64,000 nt of DNA from Triangularia verruculosa (Eukaryota > Ascomycota > Sordariomycetes > Sordariales > Podosporaceae). The stretch spans positions 62,001 through 126,000 of the forward strand of contig MU863902.1 of the NCBI GenBank assembly GCA_033296885.1. The letters are read 5' to 3'. The position numbers and the translations under genes were made by a program. Positions 1-11,609 of this stretch are shown here, piece after piece (the first letter of the stretch is position 1; the number at the start of each line of letters is the position of its first letter). Below the pieces are notes generated by a model that was not told the DNA's origin, searched no databases, and saw nothing but the letters and a program-made list of their open reading frames with translations.

Positions 1-2174
1 ACAGCAGCACCCGCTTCCGCAACAACCGCAACGTGCGGAGCCGTATTCGTCTCTCCCAACGCCAACGCCCTCGATCTTGTCCTTGTCTACCATCATCTCG
101 ACATCCTGACCGTCTCCTACCGGTCCACCCTTGCCAATCCCACTCTGTCCTGTTGGTGTGGGGGAGGTCCAGGACAGGCACAAGCAGTCCAGAGTCAGTT
201 TCTGTCCACATCCATTTTCTGTCCCTTCTCTCACCCCGCCACTTCTGCTCCTGTCACTATTCGGGTCGCCAAGCACACGTCTTCCCCCCTACACCACTCT
301 TGGATAGTGGCTTGCCCCTTCTGCACTGCTGATTTCCCAATTCTTGCCGCTTCTACACGCCCACTGCCCACTGTCAGGTTGCTGACTGATGCAACATTTG
401 TATCACCCCTACAGAGCTCAGCACCGACAATGCCAGCCCGTTCAACGGCTCCGCTCGCCTTCAACTGAACTTTTCCTCTAACGCTCCTTGCTGGTTCGAG
501 CTCACCTCAGAGTCTGGGAACTGTGGAGACGTTAGCGACGCTTTTGTGGTGTTGCCGAATCAGCGCCCGCCGACCGGCAGTTCTCCGATAGCCTCGATAT
601 CAGCGCCATCACCCACGCCGAGACGGACGACGACGTCCATCCGCCGTCAGAAACATCTGCAGCTCCGGTCAGAATCAACCTCGACGGCCCCCACTGTCAC
701 CATTCCAGAGCCTCAGGGACCTCAGGAACCCCAAGGCGGGGAGGGTTTCAGCCCTGGAGCCAAAGCTGGTATTGGCATTGGCATCGGCCTTATCTGCATC
801 GCCATCATTGCCATGTCGATACTCTTCTTCAAACGCCGTCGCCGAGGCCAGGAGAACGACCATCTCGGCGCCATCATTGACCATGAACGTGGAAAGGGAA
901 GGAAATCAGAGAAGCGCAATCCCTCTGCGCCCTCGGTTGGGTCAGGGCGATCAGATGAAGAGGCGCTATGTCCCATCCAGCCCGTCTTTGACGGGTTCCC
1001 CGGATCCATGGGGTACGACGATGTGCGCTCACTACACTCCATCAGCTACTCACACTCACATTCACCTTCACCGATAAATGGCCCTCACTCGCCAGTATCG
1101 TCACAAAATAACAACTACTGGGTACCGCCGCAGGAACGGAGTATAGAACGAGACGAACTTCAAGCTGCTCGCCTTAAGTCGCAAAGTAACACAGCCATCC
1201 CACCAGTCGTTTCATACGGCCCTAATCCCGTCACTCCAACGTTACCGCGGCCTACGCCACGCGTGATAGAGCTGGAGAGGAAGACCTCTCCACATAGCTC
1301 ACCAGACAGCATAGCAGCCGTCCCGGTTGCGCCAATAATACCACTCATGCCTGATTTCCCCGAGTATCCTGATTACACAGGCTACAGCATACCGCCGCCG
1401 TCTAGACCATCATCAATACCCGAACAAATACCACAACCACAGCACTCCCCGCCTCGGAAAAGCGCCACCCCGAATGTGGTCACTTCTTACGGGCCCAACC
1501 GAGTAACGCCAACCCCAGTAGTTGTCTCGCCCACCGTCCCACCCGACGAGAATATCCTCAGCCGCCGCTACCAGGAACACGGGTATCAGGAACCGGATTA
1601 TCAGGAGCACACCTACCAGGTCCCCGCCATCGCCGAAGTTTCGGAACAAAATCACGACCGAAACCACCACGAGCGCCAGTTCTCATGGGAGATGGAGTCG
1701 CCGCTGCTAGGCGCCTCTCCGCTGGGGGGACTGCCCCCTTACGCCTCTGTCACTGAGTGGGAAGCGATGGAAAAGGGTGCCATCCGCAACATGGCCGAAC
1801 CACAAGCCGAAGCTGAACTACCCCCCACCAAAGATGGATACTACCACGACCATGAAGCGGCGACCGAGTATGAGCTGCCCGGGGCGGCGGTGGAAAATGC
1901 GCCTCAGCTGCCGTTCCAGGCGTACCGGATTCAGCAGGACTCCAACGGGGGAGGAAGGCCGGGCGGGAGGACAGAGGTGGTGGTGAACGAGCAAAAGGTG
2001 CTGATGACGGATGCCTTGTTCTCGGATGCGGATATGAAGCTGTTTATGGAGCAAAAGGCGGCGGCGAAGGCGAAGAGGCTGAAGGAGATGGAGGAGGCGA
2101 AGGCGAGAGGGGAGGAGTATGATTTGGGACAGCCGATGGGACAGTATCAGGCTCGGGCTGCTTGGGGGAGGTGA
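1..2174 (+). CDS. Single-pass membrane protein, 5' partial
   Basis: The 5' end lies outside the window. Frame 1 is open from base 1 and reads as an extracellular segment (…LVLVYHHLDILTVSYRS…PTLSCWC). I infer exons 1-166 and 415-2174: joining after base 166 to the acceptor ending at 414 keeps frame and gives CWCGGELSTDN. The donor there (GTCCAG) is weak, so this junction is uncertain. After the Cys-containing ectodomain comes a Ser/Pro/Thr stalk, one transmembrane helix (GIGIGIGLICIAIIAMSILF, codons near 763-830) and a basic stop-transfer KRRRR. A roughly 440-residue low-complexity cytoplasmic tail rich in Pro, Ser, Tyr and Gln follows, with a charged helix near the C-terminus. This layout matches fungal Ser/Thr-rich single-TM cell-surface proteins of unknown function. 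Sensor or wall-anchoring roles are conjecture. The gene is convergent with the phosphodiesterase downstream. Confidence 0.7.
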
Positions 2175-2985
2175 CGGTGAACCGTCAACATTTTCTCGGC
2201 AGCGGGAAAGCAATAAAGGAAGGGAAGGAGGCGGAATAATATCATTGCATAGGCGTTTCAGGTGTCAATATTGTCGGAATTTTGGATTTGCAAAAGGCAA
2301 ACAAACAAGGCGGGGGTGGGCAGGCGGCAACGGGCAACGGGCAACGGCAAACAGGGCGGATCACAGCATTATCTTATCGTCATATCATCATCTAACATAC
2401 CGGTTGGGGGTTAACTTGTTGCTTTTGGAAAAGAATTGGATACCTATCTACCTAGCCCGGCCTGGGCACTTATACTCTACTTATTACAGTATTCACTCCT
2501 TACAAATGTAGTCTGTGGATGATGATTGGCTTCGAGTCATTTACTACATAAGAGAACCGTAGACTTGAACTGACTAGAATAATCATTTCTTTGAACATAC
2601 GGTTGTGTTTATAGGGACAATACTATACATAGGCATAAAGGACACGAAAGAGTCCCAATACCATACTAGAAGTGGCAGCCTTAAAGTGACGAAGAAGGAA
2701 AATACCTTTGTCACTCTAACCCCCCAAAGTTGATACAGTCCCGAGCCCAACAAAAATAGGTATCATTTGAAGTGTAGTAAAGAGAAAGACCCAACCAGAA
2801 ACTCCTCCTCACAACCAAACAGCCGCCGAACCCAGCCAGACATTCAAAACTCACGATCTCCAGGAGGATTTTCTTTTGAATCACTTCCAGATCCCATCAT
2901 ATATATTATTTTTCCTTTTACCCATTATTCATCCATCATTATATTCCTCATTTTCATTTATTACTCCCTCTAATTTTTGCCCCGG
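2175..2985. other. Intergenic region between convergent genes
   Basis: This stretch is the 3' flank of both the membrane-protein gene and the phosphodiesterase gene. It contains G-rich direct repeats (cggcaacggg, gggcaacgg near 2326-2350) and T-rich stretches near 2900-2990. I see no convincing gene. The short open frames here lack coding character. Confidence 0.5.
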
Positions 2986-5774
2986 TTATAAAAACAAACT
3001 ATCCCCCTGCCTGCAGACCACAAACTCCACCCCCAACCCCAACTCCCTTTCCACCCCCCACAGCTCCTCTTGTATCACATCCCTTGCCTCCACCCCGTCG
3101 TCGCTGAGTTTGTCCTTGACGTGTATAATGACCACCTTTAACCCCTTTAGCTGACCCCTCAGCTCGTCTCCTTCTTGTTTCGTGTTTTCATCCGTCATTT
3201 CCTTGTCCTGATCAGCGTTGTCCTCACCCTCCACTGACTCGGCCAGTGTTGCTGTTTGAGCAGCGGTCCCCGAGGGAGCGGGGGGAGCATTGCTCAACGG
3301 TGTAGCCGGACCTTCTTGCATACTGACATCTTCTTCTTGTTGTTGCTGTCGCTCTGGAGGGGGCGGTTGAATGGTAGGTTCGATATCCGATAGACTTAGT
3401 TCTGCTGTTGGAGTGGCCAGGTGGGGAGTGTGCGGTTGTTGTTGGTCTCGACCACCAGATGACTGGCTCTGGTTGGAACCCGTCTGCAGAAAGTAATCCT
3501 GCGGTAACGAGGGGGAATCCTGAGCCGCTCCCGTTCCGCGTTTCGGCTGGACGGTGCGCGGGGAGATGGGGTGGTCTTCTTTTTCTGGTTTAGGGTTGCT
3601 GTCTGTTTTCACCTGTGGCTGGGGGGTGGTTTTTCGTTTGGATAGCTGGATGCTGCCGCCGTCTTCAAACCCTGGGGCAGCAGCTTCCCGTTTCCGTTTC
3701 TTGTTGTCGGCGGGGGCACTGGTGATGCTTCCTCTTCTGCTGTGGGGGTAGAGATTCTCGGTGTGGCTTGCCCGGCGAGACTTTGGAATGATGGAGGCGT
3801 GGCTTGGTCGACGGGAGGAGGGGTAGGTTTGTGCAGCTGGCGGTGCTGGAGGGGCGTTTTTAGCTGCGAGAACTTCCTTTGCGAGGGCGGTCATCTCTTC
3901 GGCCATGTATCTTGGTGCGAGGTGCCCGTATAACCGGTCACGAGTTACCGAGTTGTCGTAGCTGCATTCTATAAAGATGGCCGTGAGCTTGCCGGCGGCG
4001 ATTTTGGGTGCTGCTATCTGCCAGACGAATAGGTTCCTGGGTGTTAAACTTTCACTGTCAGGCTCGACATCGCCAAACATGAGAATCTCCCTGCCTGTTT
4101 CAACGTGTTGGAAGAAGTAGGCCGAGCTGTCGTAGACACAATAGGACTCCTCCATAGGAAGCCTGTCAGATAGTGAACTTGCGCGTCCAGGTGCCACCGA
4201 TTGAGCCCGTTCTTGTTGCTGTAGTTGAATGAAAGGGGGAAGGCTGATGCTGGTGCCGGGGTGATTAAGGTGGGCTATGGACCGGCTGGGTGACCGCCTG
4301 CCTGACATGCTACCTCTGAGATCGAACGATGCTGGCCCAAGAGACGAGGCATCGAAACTTCCATGTCGTATACTGGTTGTGCTGCCGCGGTGGCTGTGCT
4401 TCTCAACACAGTGGCCGTGGCTAACACTGAAGACCTTGATCGCCAACCCGTCGCCAATCTCAAGATATCCCCTAGTATCTCCCTCCCCGAGGGCCGGAGA
4501 GCCACCCTCCACCAGCCTCATGTAGGTAATGAGTCCATGGCCATTGTTTTCATCGCTCAAGTTTGGCCAGATGATGTTGTTGAAGATGTGCTTCTTGAAG
4601 CCTTCTATCGTCACTGGAAGGCCAGCCAATCTCTTGGGTCGGCGCATGCCAGCAGTGTTGATCACCAGACCAGCAATGTGGTCCAGATGGGGATGGCTGA
4701 TGACATAGGTCTCAATCAAGTCTTGCACAATATCCAGAGCGTTCGCCTTTGAATTGACATTGTTGATCTGAAGTCCAGCAAAGGGGCCGGTGGTAAGGGT
4801 ATGTGGAAGTGACTCTTGGGTCAAGGACGCTGGCTGTGTATCCTCTAGTATCTTTGCGATGGCCCCTAGGTGAACACCAGCATCAAAAGCCACAACTGAA
4901 CTCTTGCCCCATTTCGACGATACAGACCGTACTAGGAACGACGTGACATTATTTTCGAATGGCCCGCCTCCCGAGCCCTATGTACAAACAGATTAGCTAT
5001 GATTTACACGGCACCACACATGTCTTTGATGGCCTAAACCTAGCGACCCGACAGAATGGAATCGAGCAAGCCACGACGCTGAGACCAAGCAGCCAGTGGC
5101 GCCGATGACCGATCAACAAACACAAAGCATTCTTTGTGCTGCTGTCCATGACACAGCAACAAATTGGGCCAAGACAGGGCTAGAAAAAGAGGGAAGCCTC
5201 GAGAGACACTCCAGTGCCTGTGGCTTTGTTCTTTCCGTCGTCTTTTGTTGTCTTATCAGGAACAAAGACAATGGCTTGACAACCCGAGAGGGATCACGGG
5301 TAGGTGCAGGGTGCGGCGATGAGGGGGAGGGGTTGTGCTAGGTGGTCGTGGGGGGCTGATTTCCGGTGGGGTCCATCCAACCAAAAAGTGTGTTCCCCTC
5401 GTCGCTGTGGAGCTGTCTTGACCTGCAACGGCGCCGTACTGCTGGCCTCTGTATGAATGACGACAATAGCGAAGCCGCTGCTGAACTTCAGCGGACGACG
5501 CAGTGGGTCCCAGCTGGACTAGGTTGGCGCCTCGGCATAGAACCGGAGGTAAGATCGGCCAAGACATAGATAGGGAGGGAAAGGTTAAAAAAAAAAAAGA
5601 CTGAAGGGAAAGAAGGGAGAGAGGTGATGGAAACGACCATGACGAGAACCAGAATCAGCAACTCACTAAAACGATGACATGCAGCGCAGGTTGCTGTGCT
5701 GCATCTCCAACGGCGCTCGCAGCAACAACACCAGCCTCCTCCCCGTCCACGACAATTCCTCCTCCGCCCCCCAT
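2986..5774 (-). CDS. PDE1: Low-affinity cAMP phosphodiesterase (class II PDE, PDE1/PdeL type)
   Basis: Hydrolyses cAMP to 5'-AMP and so tunes PKA signalling. Two exons on the minus strand: 5774-5667 (36 codons, ending ALHVIVL at a GTGAGT donor) and 4977-2986, joined in phase 0 across a 689-bp intron. The join restores the family core …HVIVLGSGGGPFENNVTSFLVRS. The spliced product is about 699 aa. The class II signature HPHLDH (H131, H133, D135, H136 in my numbering) lies at the metal site, followed by VSHGH, FGDVEPDS and FIECSYDN, the other conserved metallo-beta-lactamase-fold blocks. The catalytic part is interrupted by a low-complexity Ser-rich insert, and residues from about 400 onward are a long Pro/Ser/Gln-rich, KKRKR-containing insert typical of filamentous fungi, before a C-terminal block ending GVEFVVCRQGDSLFL. 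The first ATG gives a Gly-rich start; the long first intron is unusual. Confidence 0.92.
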
Positions 5775-7826
5775 CAGCTCGGATGCTGACACGCTTTGTG
5801 AAAGGTGGAAACAAAGATATGATTCAGGTCGGGAGATCGGGAGCCTTTGAAACCGGGGTGCCGATACTAAAATAACAAAAGGACAGGTCCCGGTGTTTAT
5901 GCGGCGGCGGGCGTGTGTATGTGTAGGTAGATATCACCTCAGCAGAAGCCCGGTAAATAGGTCACAATGCGAGTGGCTTGGCCTGTGTATCCCAGAATCC
6001 GGGTTGCGAGGACCAGATAGTGTGTCGCAGTCGGGAATTCGCGACCGTTCGTTCGCTGAGCGGTGCTGGTGGCGATGCGATACGATAGGATGATACTGCA
6101 AAGTGGTTGGGGGAGGTGATGCGGGATCCCCCTGCTGCAATGCAGGAAGCCGGGTCCGGTGAGGTGGTGCTGGTTGGTCTCGGGTGGGTATTTCTATAGC
6201 TGAACCCGGCCGACAAGACAATAATGGATACCCTGAACTTGTAGCTGTATTTTGGACGAGGCAATGCCGCAATGGAAGTCTTCCAGCCGATTGAAATGGC
6301 TCTCGAGGGCGGGCAACCGTTGGGTTGTCTGAGTTTTATGCCTGTTTCTCTGCCGTTCCCCTGCAGTAGGTCCAAAATGCTCGCGGTGGGCGGCACACGC
6401 GGGCGGGCAATAGATTGCTGCAGATGGGGGCGATGTCAAGTGTTGATCGTCGGTAGGTGAAGAAGAGTTGAAGATAATTAGAAGAGGAGATGCATTGGTT
6501 TATTATAGCGAACGGGACTTCCCATCCGGTAACTGCGAGCGAAAGCGACTCGTCGCGCGTCCCGGACGTTGGAGAGGAGGGTTCCCAAGTTCTTTCACCT
6601 GCCGGCGAGGCCGCTTTGGCAAGGCGACAAAGTCTCCCCATGTTCCATTGTTGCGCAACTTGGCTATCGATCCAGGACGCGGGAGCTAGTGGCCGTCGGG
6701 AATCTAGGGATCTGATAATCCGTGTGTTCCCCGTTTCGCCCTACGAATTCGAGTTTCTGTCCAGGTTTCAGGGATTGTTCGTTATCGTCGACTAGCGCCT
6801 TGGTCTCCCAGAGCTGAAGGTGACGTTCGGGGATGCCGTTGGTGGAGAGAGGGTGCCGAAGCTGGGGGGCTGCATTCCCGATGCAAGGCGGATCCTCTGC
6901 AGCACTCGCCTGCCGCAACCCATGAAAGTTGATCAAGGTAAAGGTCGCGACAATACGGTAGACATATTACACCTTGGCTCCAAACAAACCACGACGGCGA
7001 TATGCGCCCTCCCGACTCAACCAGGAAGACTCGCCCTCACCGACTAAGGCAACAATCGATAGCGTGCTGTGGCTGCCGAAAGTTGTTCAACTTGTCCTCG
7101 TCATTCATCCGGCGATGTCCATGTCTGTTGCATTATCTACAGTGTAAAAACAGGGGGGTGAGGGGGGTGGGGGTGATCAAGATCAAGCAGTGGCGTCTCC
7201 GATTCGTCCGGTCAAAGATTCACTCTGACCGTTCGACCTCATCGAATCTACGTTCCCCCACTAAATCTGAGATCAGGCGAGTCTTGCTATGGGGTTGGCA
7301 GTTAAGTCGTTGTGGGGTTGGTCACAACATATCAAGTGGTGTGTGCATCTGGGTGTATACATTCTGTACACCGTGCCTGACCTTCACATGAAACCAGGGA
7401 CCACGAATATGCAGCTCTAGACTGCCTTGACTGGCACAGGACCTGCTGTGGGGGGGTTGGTTGCTCGATGTGATCTTGGGTTACACGACTGGTCGGGTGG
7501 GTGAGACAGGGAATGCACTATATTTACATTTCAGTTGCCCGCCAGCCCTCAAGAGAACCACGACAAGGTGACATGACATCAACATGATGGATGGGAGTAA
7601 GCATTTCAATTATAAGCACATTTCTGACCAAGGTTACTATTAAAGATTAAACATTATTATTTCCCACATCCAGTATCTATTCCATTTTTTCTATGTTAGT
7701 TTTCTTGCCATGTTTCTACAGTTCAACGCCTACCATGACCAACCTGCTCCGAAAAGCCAACGAATGAAGGAGAGCATGATCAACAGAAAAGAAACTGAAG
7801 AATATGAGCTTGAAGAGGATGCGGGG
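5775..7826. other. Gene-free 2-kb region
   Basis: Lies upstream of the phosphodiesterase start and downstream of the zinc-finger-like gene. Many short overlapping frames are open on both strands, but none shows a domain, intron signals or a hydrophobic pattern I trust. Expected content is the phosphodiesterase promoter and long 5' leader, plus the 3' UTR of the next gene near 7650-7826. Confidence 0.45.
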
Positions 7827-9716
7827 CTACCACATGCTCGAAGCTCTCTTCATGTCCCCGCTCTTCTCGACCCTCTCAATCACCGTCTCCAGATCCTTCA
7901 GCTGCCTCTTGTTCAGCTTCTTGATCTTGCTCTCCACCACCGGGGAAATCCCGTCACGTAACAGCATGTTGGCCATCTCAGGCTGAACCGCCGAGAGGAC
8001 ACTATCTTGAACGTGAGTAGGCTCCTCGGCCAGGCGGGCACCAATCTCCTGAGCTTGGGTGAGGGTGAGGGTGTTACGGCTGTTAAGGAAACCGACAAGG
8101 GAGACGGACATCTCACGGCTTCTCTGGCGTGTGCGAGGGCGCGGGGATTGGATGGCCGATGTAAGTTGAGGTGGGACAAAGACCTGCTGCTGGTTAGTAA
8201 TGGGAAAGCTGCCAAGATCAGTCGGACAGTCCATCATCATGAGATCCAAATCCATTCCGTTTAAAAAGGGGAAGAAATTCGGCTCATCAACTATGATGGG
8301 ATCGGAGATGGAATTGTTGACCGATGTGTTGATAGAAGGAACCCTGGGAGTCCTAGCCCTCTTGGTGGGCCGAGGCTTGTAAGAAATGGTGTCCTGCTGT
8401 TGCTCAACCTCATCGTCATCATCCCGGGACCGCCGCTTGTTGTAGGCTTGATTATTGGCGTTCCTCATCCTAGCCTTGATAGCCATGAAATGCTCCAGGT
8501 TACCCTTGTGAATCCCAATGTGGGCACCGCCGCGATCCTCACGAATGGTTGATCGGACACCAACCTCATGGTCAAGATTGCATGTGGTAAGCTTGTATCC
8601 AAGGGTCTTCTTGTGAGGAGGTGGGGTACGGAGATGGAAGGGGTCGTAAGTGGCCCTTGAGTTGACGAACAGCATCTGGCAGCGTGGCTTTTGCTCTTCA
8701 ACCCATTGCTCGTAGGCGTTGGCCATGTGGCGGTTGTTGTGCACCAAGGACATGGGGTTTTTGTCCTCCATGGGGAAGCTCCGCACATCTTGACGGACGG
8801 AAAAGCCCCACTGGGCAGCGCCATAGTGGACGAGGTAGCCGAGATCAAACAGCTTCTCGAAACAGTGAAGATGCATGTAGCCTGCGTTGTGGAAAGGGTC
8901 GAGACTGATACCGGTTTTGTCCGAGTACTCATCGAAAGCAACACGGAAGAAGCCCTTCCAGATGGTAAACTTACCCGGGCAGTGGTCATACCGGCACTTA
9001 CCAGAGGAACCCGACATGGCATACCTGTGGTTGACCTGAGAGGGTGTGTTTTGGACCCAGACAGTGAGCTTCCTTGGAACCTGGGGACAGCCAGTGCCCT
9101 TCAAGAACGTGACAAGCTCATCTTGGCTGAACCGTTTAGGGGGGACCAACTCAACGTGAGACTTGACGTACTCAAAGGTATGTTCGGGCACCCTAGTGTT
9201 TTTGAGGAGAGGTCCCCAGGCCTTGACAGCAGGAGCCGGGTCGTAGATCAAAGCAGGATTCTCGTTGTTGTACCTTTGCGTTCTGCCATGAATGATCTTT
9301 TTGCCATGGAGAAACTTCTGTGACAGCGTTCGAGGCTTTGTCTCTCCAGTGGGGCCTGAAGCCGGTCGCTGATTCTGAGACTGGGCTGTCAAACCTTGAG
9401 CGGGAACTGACAAGATATGGTTAGAGGTTTCTGTCAGCTGGTCCTGAGTGAGAGTTGGGTAGGTTTGAGTCTGGGAAGCATCGAGATAGGAGTTGGTGTC
9501 GATGCTAGCCCAGAGCTGCTGGGCAGCATTGTAGCTGCCAGTGTTGTTGCTGGAACCGAAGGTGTAAGGCTCTTGCTGAGCAGGGGTGGGAGGCTTCTGA
9601 GGAGCCTGAGGAAGGGTGAGAGTGGGTTGAGGTGTGGTGGTAGGTGAGACTATCGGGGGGTAAATGGAATCCCAGTCATCCTGGCCGCCGAAAAGGTCAT
9701 CATCAAAGAATTCCAT
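7827..9716 (-). CDS. Conserved fungal protein with PARP-type zinc-finger-like block
   Basis: Intronless, 629 aa if started at the ATG at 9716 (MEFFDDDLFGGQDDW). An upstream in-frame ATG at 9818 would add 34 residues, but these look like leader sequence. The N-terminal 150 residues are Gln/Thr/Pro-rich. A compact central block (about residues 155-370) carries a putative metal site: CRYDHC, then FTIWKGFFRVAFDE, then GYMHLHCFE. The spacing (C-x4-C … KG-x-x-R … H-x2-C) resembles PARP-type zinc fingers. The C-terminal third holds a basic KPRPTKRARTPR patch (a likely nuclear localisation signal), an acidic stretch, and a final Lys/Glu-rich helix. I recognise it as a conserved ascomycete protein type but know no assigned function. 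A nuclear or nucleic-acid role is inference. Confidence 0.8.
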   Translation of the reverse strand: MEFFDDDLFGGQDDWDSIYPPIVSPTTTPQPTLTLPQAPQKPPTPAQQEPYTFGSSNNTGSYNAAQQLWASIDTNSYLDASQTQTYPTLTQDQLTETSNHILSVPAQGLTAQSQNQRPASGPTGETKPRTLSQKFLHGKKIIHGRTQRYNNENPALIYDPAPAVKAWGPLLKNTRVPEHTFEYVKSHVELVPPKRFSQDELVTFLKGTGCPQVPRKLTVWVQNTPSQVNHRYAMSGSSGKCRYDHCPGKFTIWKGFFRVAFDEYSDKTGISLDPFHNAGYMHLHCFEKLFDLGYLVHYGAAQWGFSVRQDVRSFPMEDKNPMSLVHNNRHMANAYEQWVEEQKPRCQMLFVNSRATYDPFHLRTPPPHKKTLGYKLTTCNLDHEVGVRSTIREDRGGAHIGIHKGNLEHFMAIKARMRNANNQAYNKRRSRDDDDEVEQQQDTISYKPRPTKRARTPRVPSINTSVNNSISDPIIVDEPNFFPFLNGMDLDLMMMDCPTDLGSFPITNQQQVFVPPQLTSAIQSPRPRTRQRSREMSVSLVGFLNSRNTLTLTQAQEIGARLAEEPTHVQDSVLSAVQPEMANMLLRDGISPVVESKIKKLNKRQLKDLETVIERVEKSGDMKRASSMW

Positions 9717-10927
9717 TGATGATGAAAGGCAAGGTGATGGATGAAGTAGAGTGTGTGAGAGTATTGCCTGCAATACCAAAGAGTGCTGTAAAGATTGTTG
9801 TGATAGTGAGGATTCCAAGAACAGCAGTAGTTGTGCCGGGATATCCTTTAAATATAAGAAACGAACGGAGTGAAACGCTGGGCATCAGGATGAACACAAT
9901 CCAGTTGTCCGGGGATCGGGCTGATTGTTATACACACACAGCGCTTGGATTGACATAAAGGCACGACATATGCTGATGATAGCATTAAAGGCATCGAGTA
10001 CTCAAGGGAAAGAAGGGCATTGTAATCGGGAGCAAGTAATGTATTTTTAGTCTAGAGACAATGGAAATAGTAAGGACAAAGCCGGATCGTCGACACTCAG
10101 GTAGCCGAGGCTCGCCATGATACTTAAAATAAGCGTGATAGAACAAAGAAGGTTGGTTAACTACAGGAGCCGGCATGGGAACTGGTGAAGGAGTTAGCAA
10201 GGTTCTCGCAACTGCGACTTCGGTGATGTGTATTCGTTGAAGGGGATATAGTCAGTTGAATAAAGCGTGCTCTCAACATGTAGATTTCAGAACAGGTCTG
10301 TGAGTTTGCGTTTATATCATCATGAAAAGGTGGTGATGCTGCCAGAGGGGCAGAGACAGGAGGAAAGGAAGCACCTACCAAGATGGGGTATTGCTGGAAG
10401 CGAGAGCAAAGCTAGAATGATTTTTTAATGTTAGACATGTTGTGCCTTCCTGTGCAGAAAGAAGAGCGAATGTCGCGTAAAAACAAGAGATCGTGATGAT
10501 GATGTGTAGGAAGAAAAAGAAAGTGTTTGTGAAATTTCCCATGAAGTTTTGCAGTCGTGACGGGAATTGCCCCACTTTCCGCGTGGGTTCTCTTGCCGGA
10601 TCGGCTGTTCTTTGACGCCGAGAGTGCAAGGTGGGGCTATCTCGATGCCCCGCTGGGAGACTTGAAGGCGCGGGGCCGACAGGAAGGCATTGAGGCTCGA
10701 GTACTGCGTATAGGTTCTTAGATGGAGTTGAGGAACTGGATGATGCTGAGAGATGGAGTATTGGAAGAGACTGATTATGCCACATAGTAGAAAATGATCA
10801 AGAACTTTGACTGTACCATAAGAGATATAAGGAGAGAGACCTTCCGGGCACTCTGGATGGAGGAGCTGTCAAAAGCTCTTGGCAGACCCTGCACTTCCAA
10901 CGGCGGGTCAGGGGTTTTACGGGCAGT
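9717..10927. other. Divergent intergenic region, left part
   Basis: Shared 5' region between the minus-strand zinc-finger-like gene and the plus-strand DIP2/CPS1-like gene; probably holds promoters and leaders. A minus-strand open frame at 10375-10785 (136 codons) ends in a hydrophobic stretch but has low-complexity Ser/Pro content and no support, so it is not called. Confidence 0.4.
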
Positions 10928-11139
10928 CACGCCGTGGACAAAATAATTGGTACTGCAAACCAGGATCACACCTTAAAAATAGTAGGAAAGGCCTATTAAC
11001 TATCTTCTTTGTGCTTATTACTATCTTTTAAAGTGTTCTTAATATCTTCTAAGTCTATTAACTATCTTTTGAGGCCTATTAACTATCTTTCAATGCTGTG
11101 TTCCCGCTTTGCAGTACGGGCTTTTTTGTCCAGGACGTG
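10928..11139. mobile_element. MITE copy 1 (212 bp, imperfect 37-bp TIRs, 5-bp target duplication)
   Basis: The left end reads CACGCCGTGGACAAAA and the reverse complement of the right end reads CACGTCCTGGACAAAA. Over 37 ungapped positions 28 match, including the inner block GTACTGCAAA. The element is flanked by direct 5-bp copies of GCAGT at 10923-10927 and 11140-11144. The interior is AT-rich and repeats the unit CTATTAACTATCTTT several times. It has no coding capacity. A related copy lies at 32781-32997. The insertion sits about 470 bp upstream of the DIP2/CPS1-like start codon, in a shared 5' region. Confidence 0.85.
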
Positions 11140-11609
11140 GCAGTGAACCGGGGATCGCTGGTCAGCTGTTGGGGAAAGATGGGAAGCTGGTGGAAGGCAG
11201 CCCCGCCAAACCCGCAAGTCCCGCGCCATCTGGCGACATCAATGGCCATTGCCAATGTGTGTTCCTGGCTTCCATCCAAAAACCCAACTACGTCACAACC
11301 CTGAGGTTGAAGCAACTCGGCCGATCAGAACTGGAACCCCTACACGACAGTAGATGCCCAGGGTTAGGCTAAACACAGCACGACCCCCCAGTGCGAAGGA
11401 TTTCCCATCTCCTCCCATCTCTCCATCATCATTTAGTTGAGTGCTGGCTGGTAGAGTATTAGGTGCGCATTGCAACGGGCTTGGTCCGTCGGTGAGACGA
11501 CAAATCCTGCATCCCGAGCGCCTTGCTCCCACTCACGCGCCCACGCCCTGGGTCCTGCAACGACGACGAATCGTTCAATCCACCGCGCACACGCCGGTCT
11601 ACAACAGCC
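11140..11609. other. Upstream region / 5' leader of the DIP2/CPS1-like gene
   Basis: Between the MITE and the start codon. Contains C/T-rich stretches (cccatctcctcccatctctcc near 11404-11424), usual in fungal promoters near transcription starts. No separate gene is evident. Confidence 0.4.

Noticed and set aside
8691..9323. 210-codon plus-strand frame within the zinc-finger-like gene
   Set aside because: Antisense shadow of a conserved coding block.
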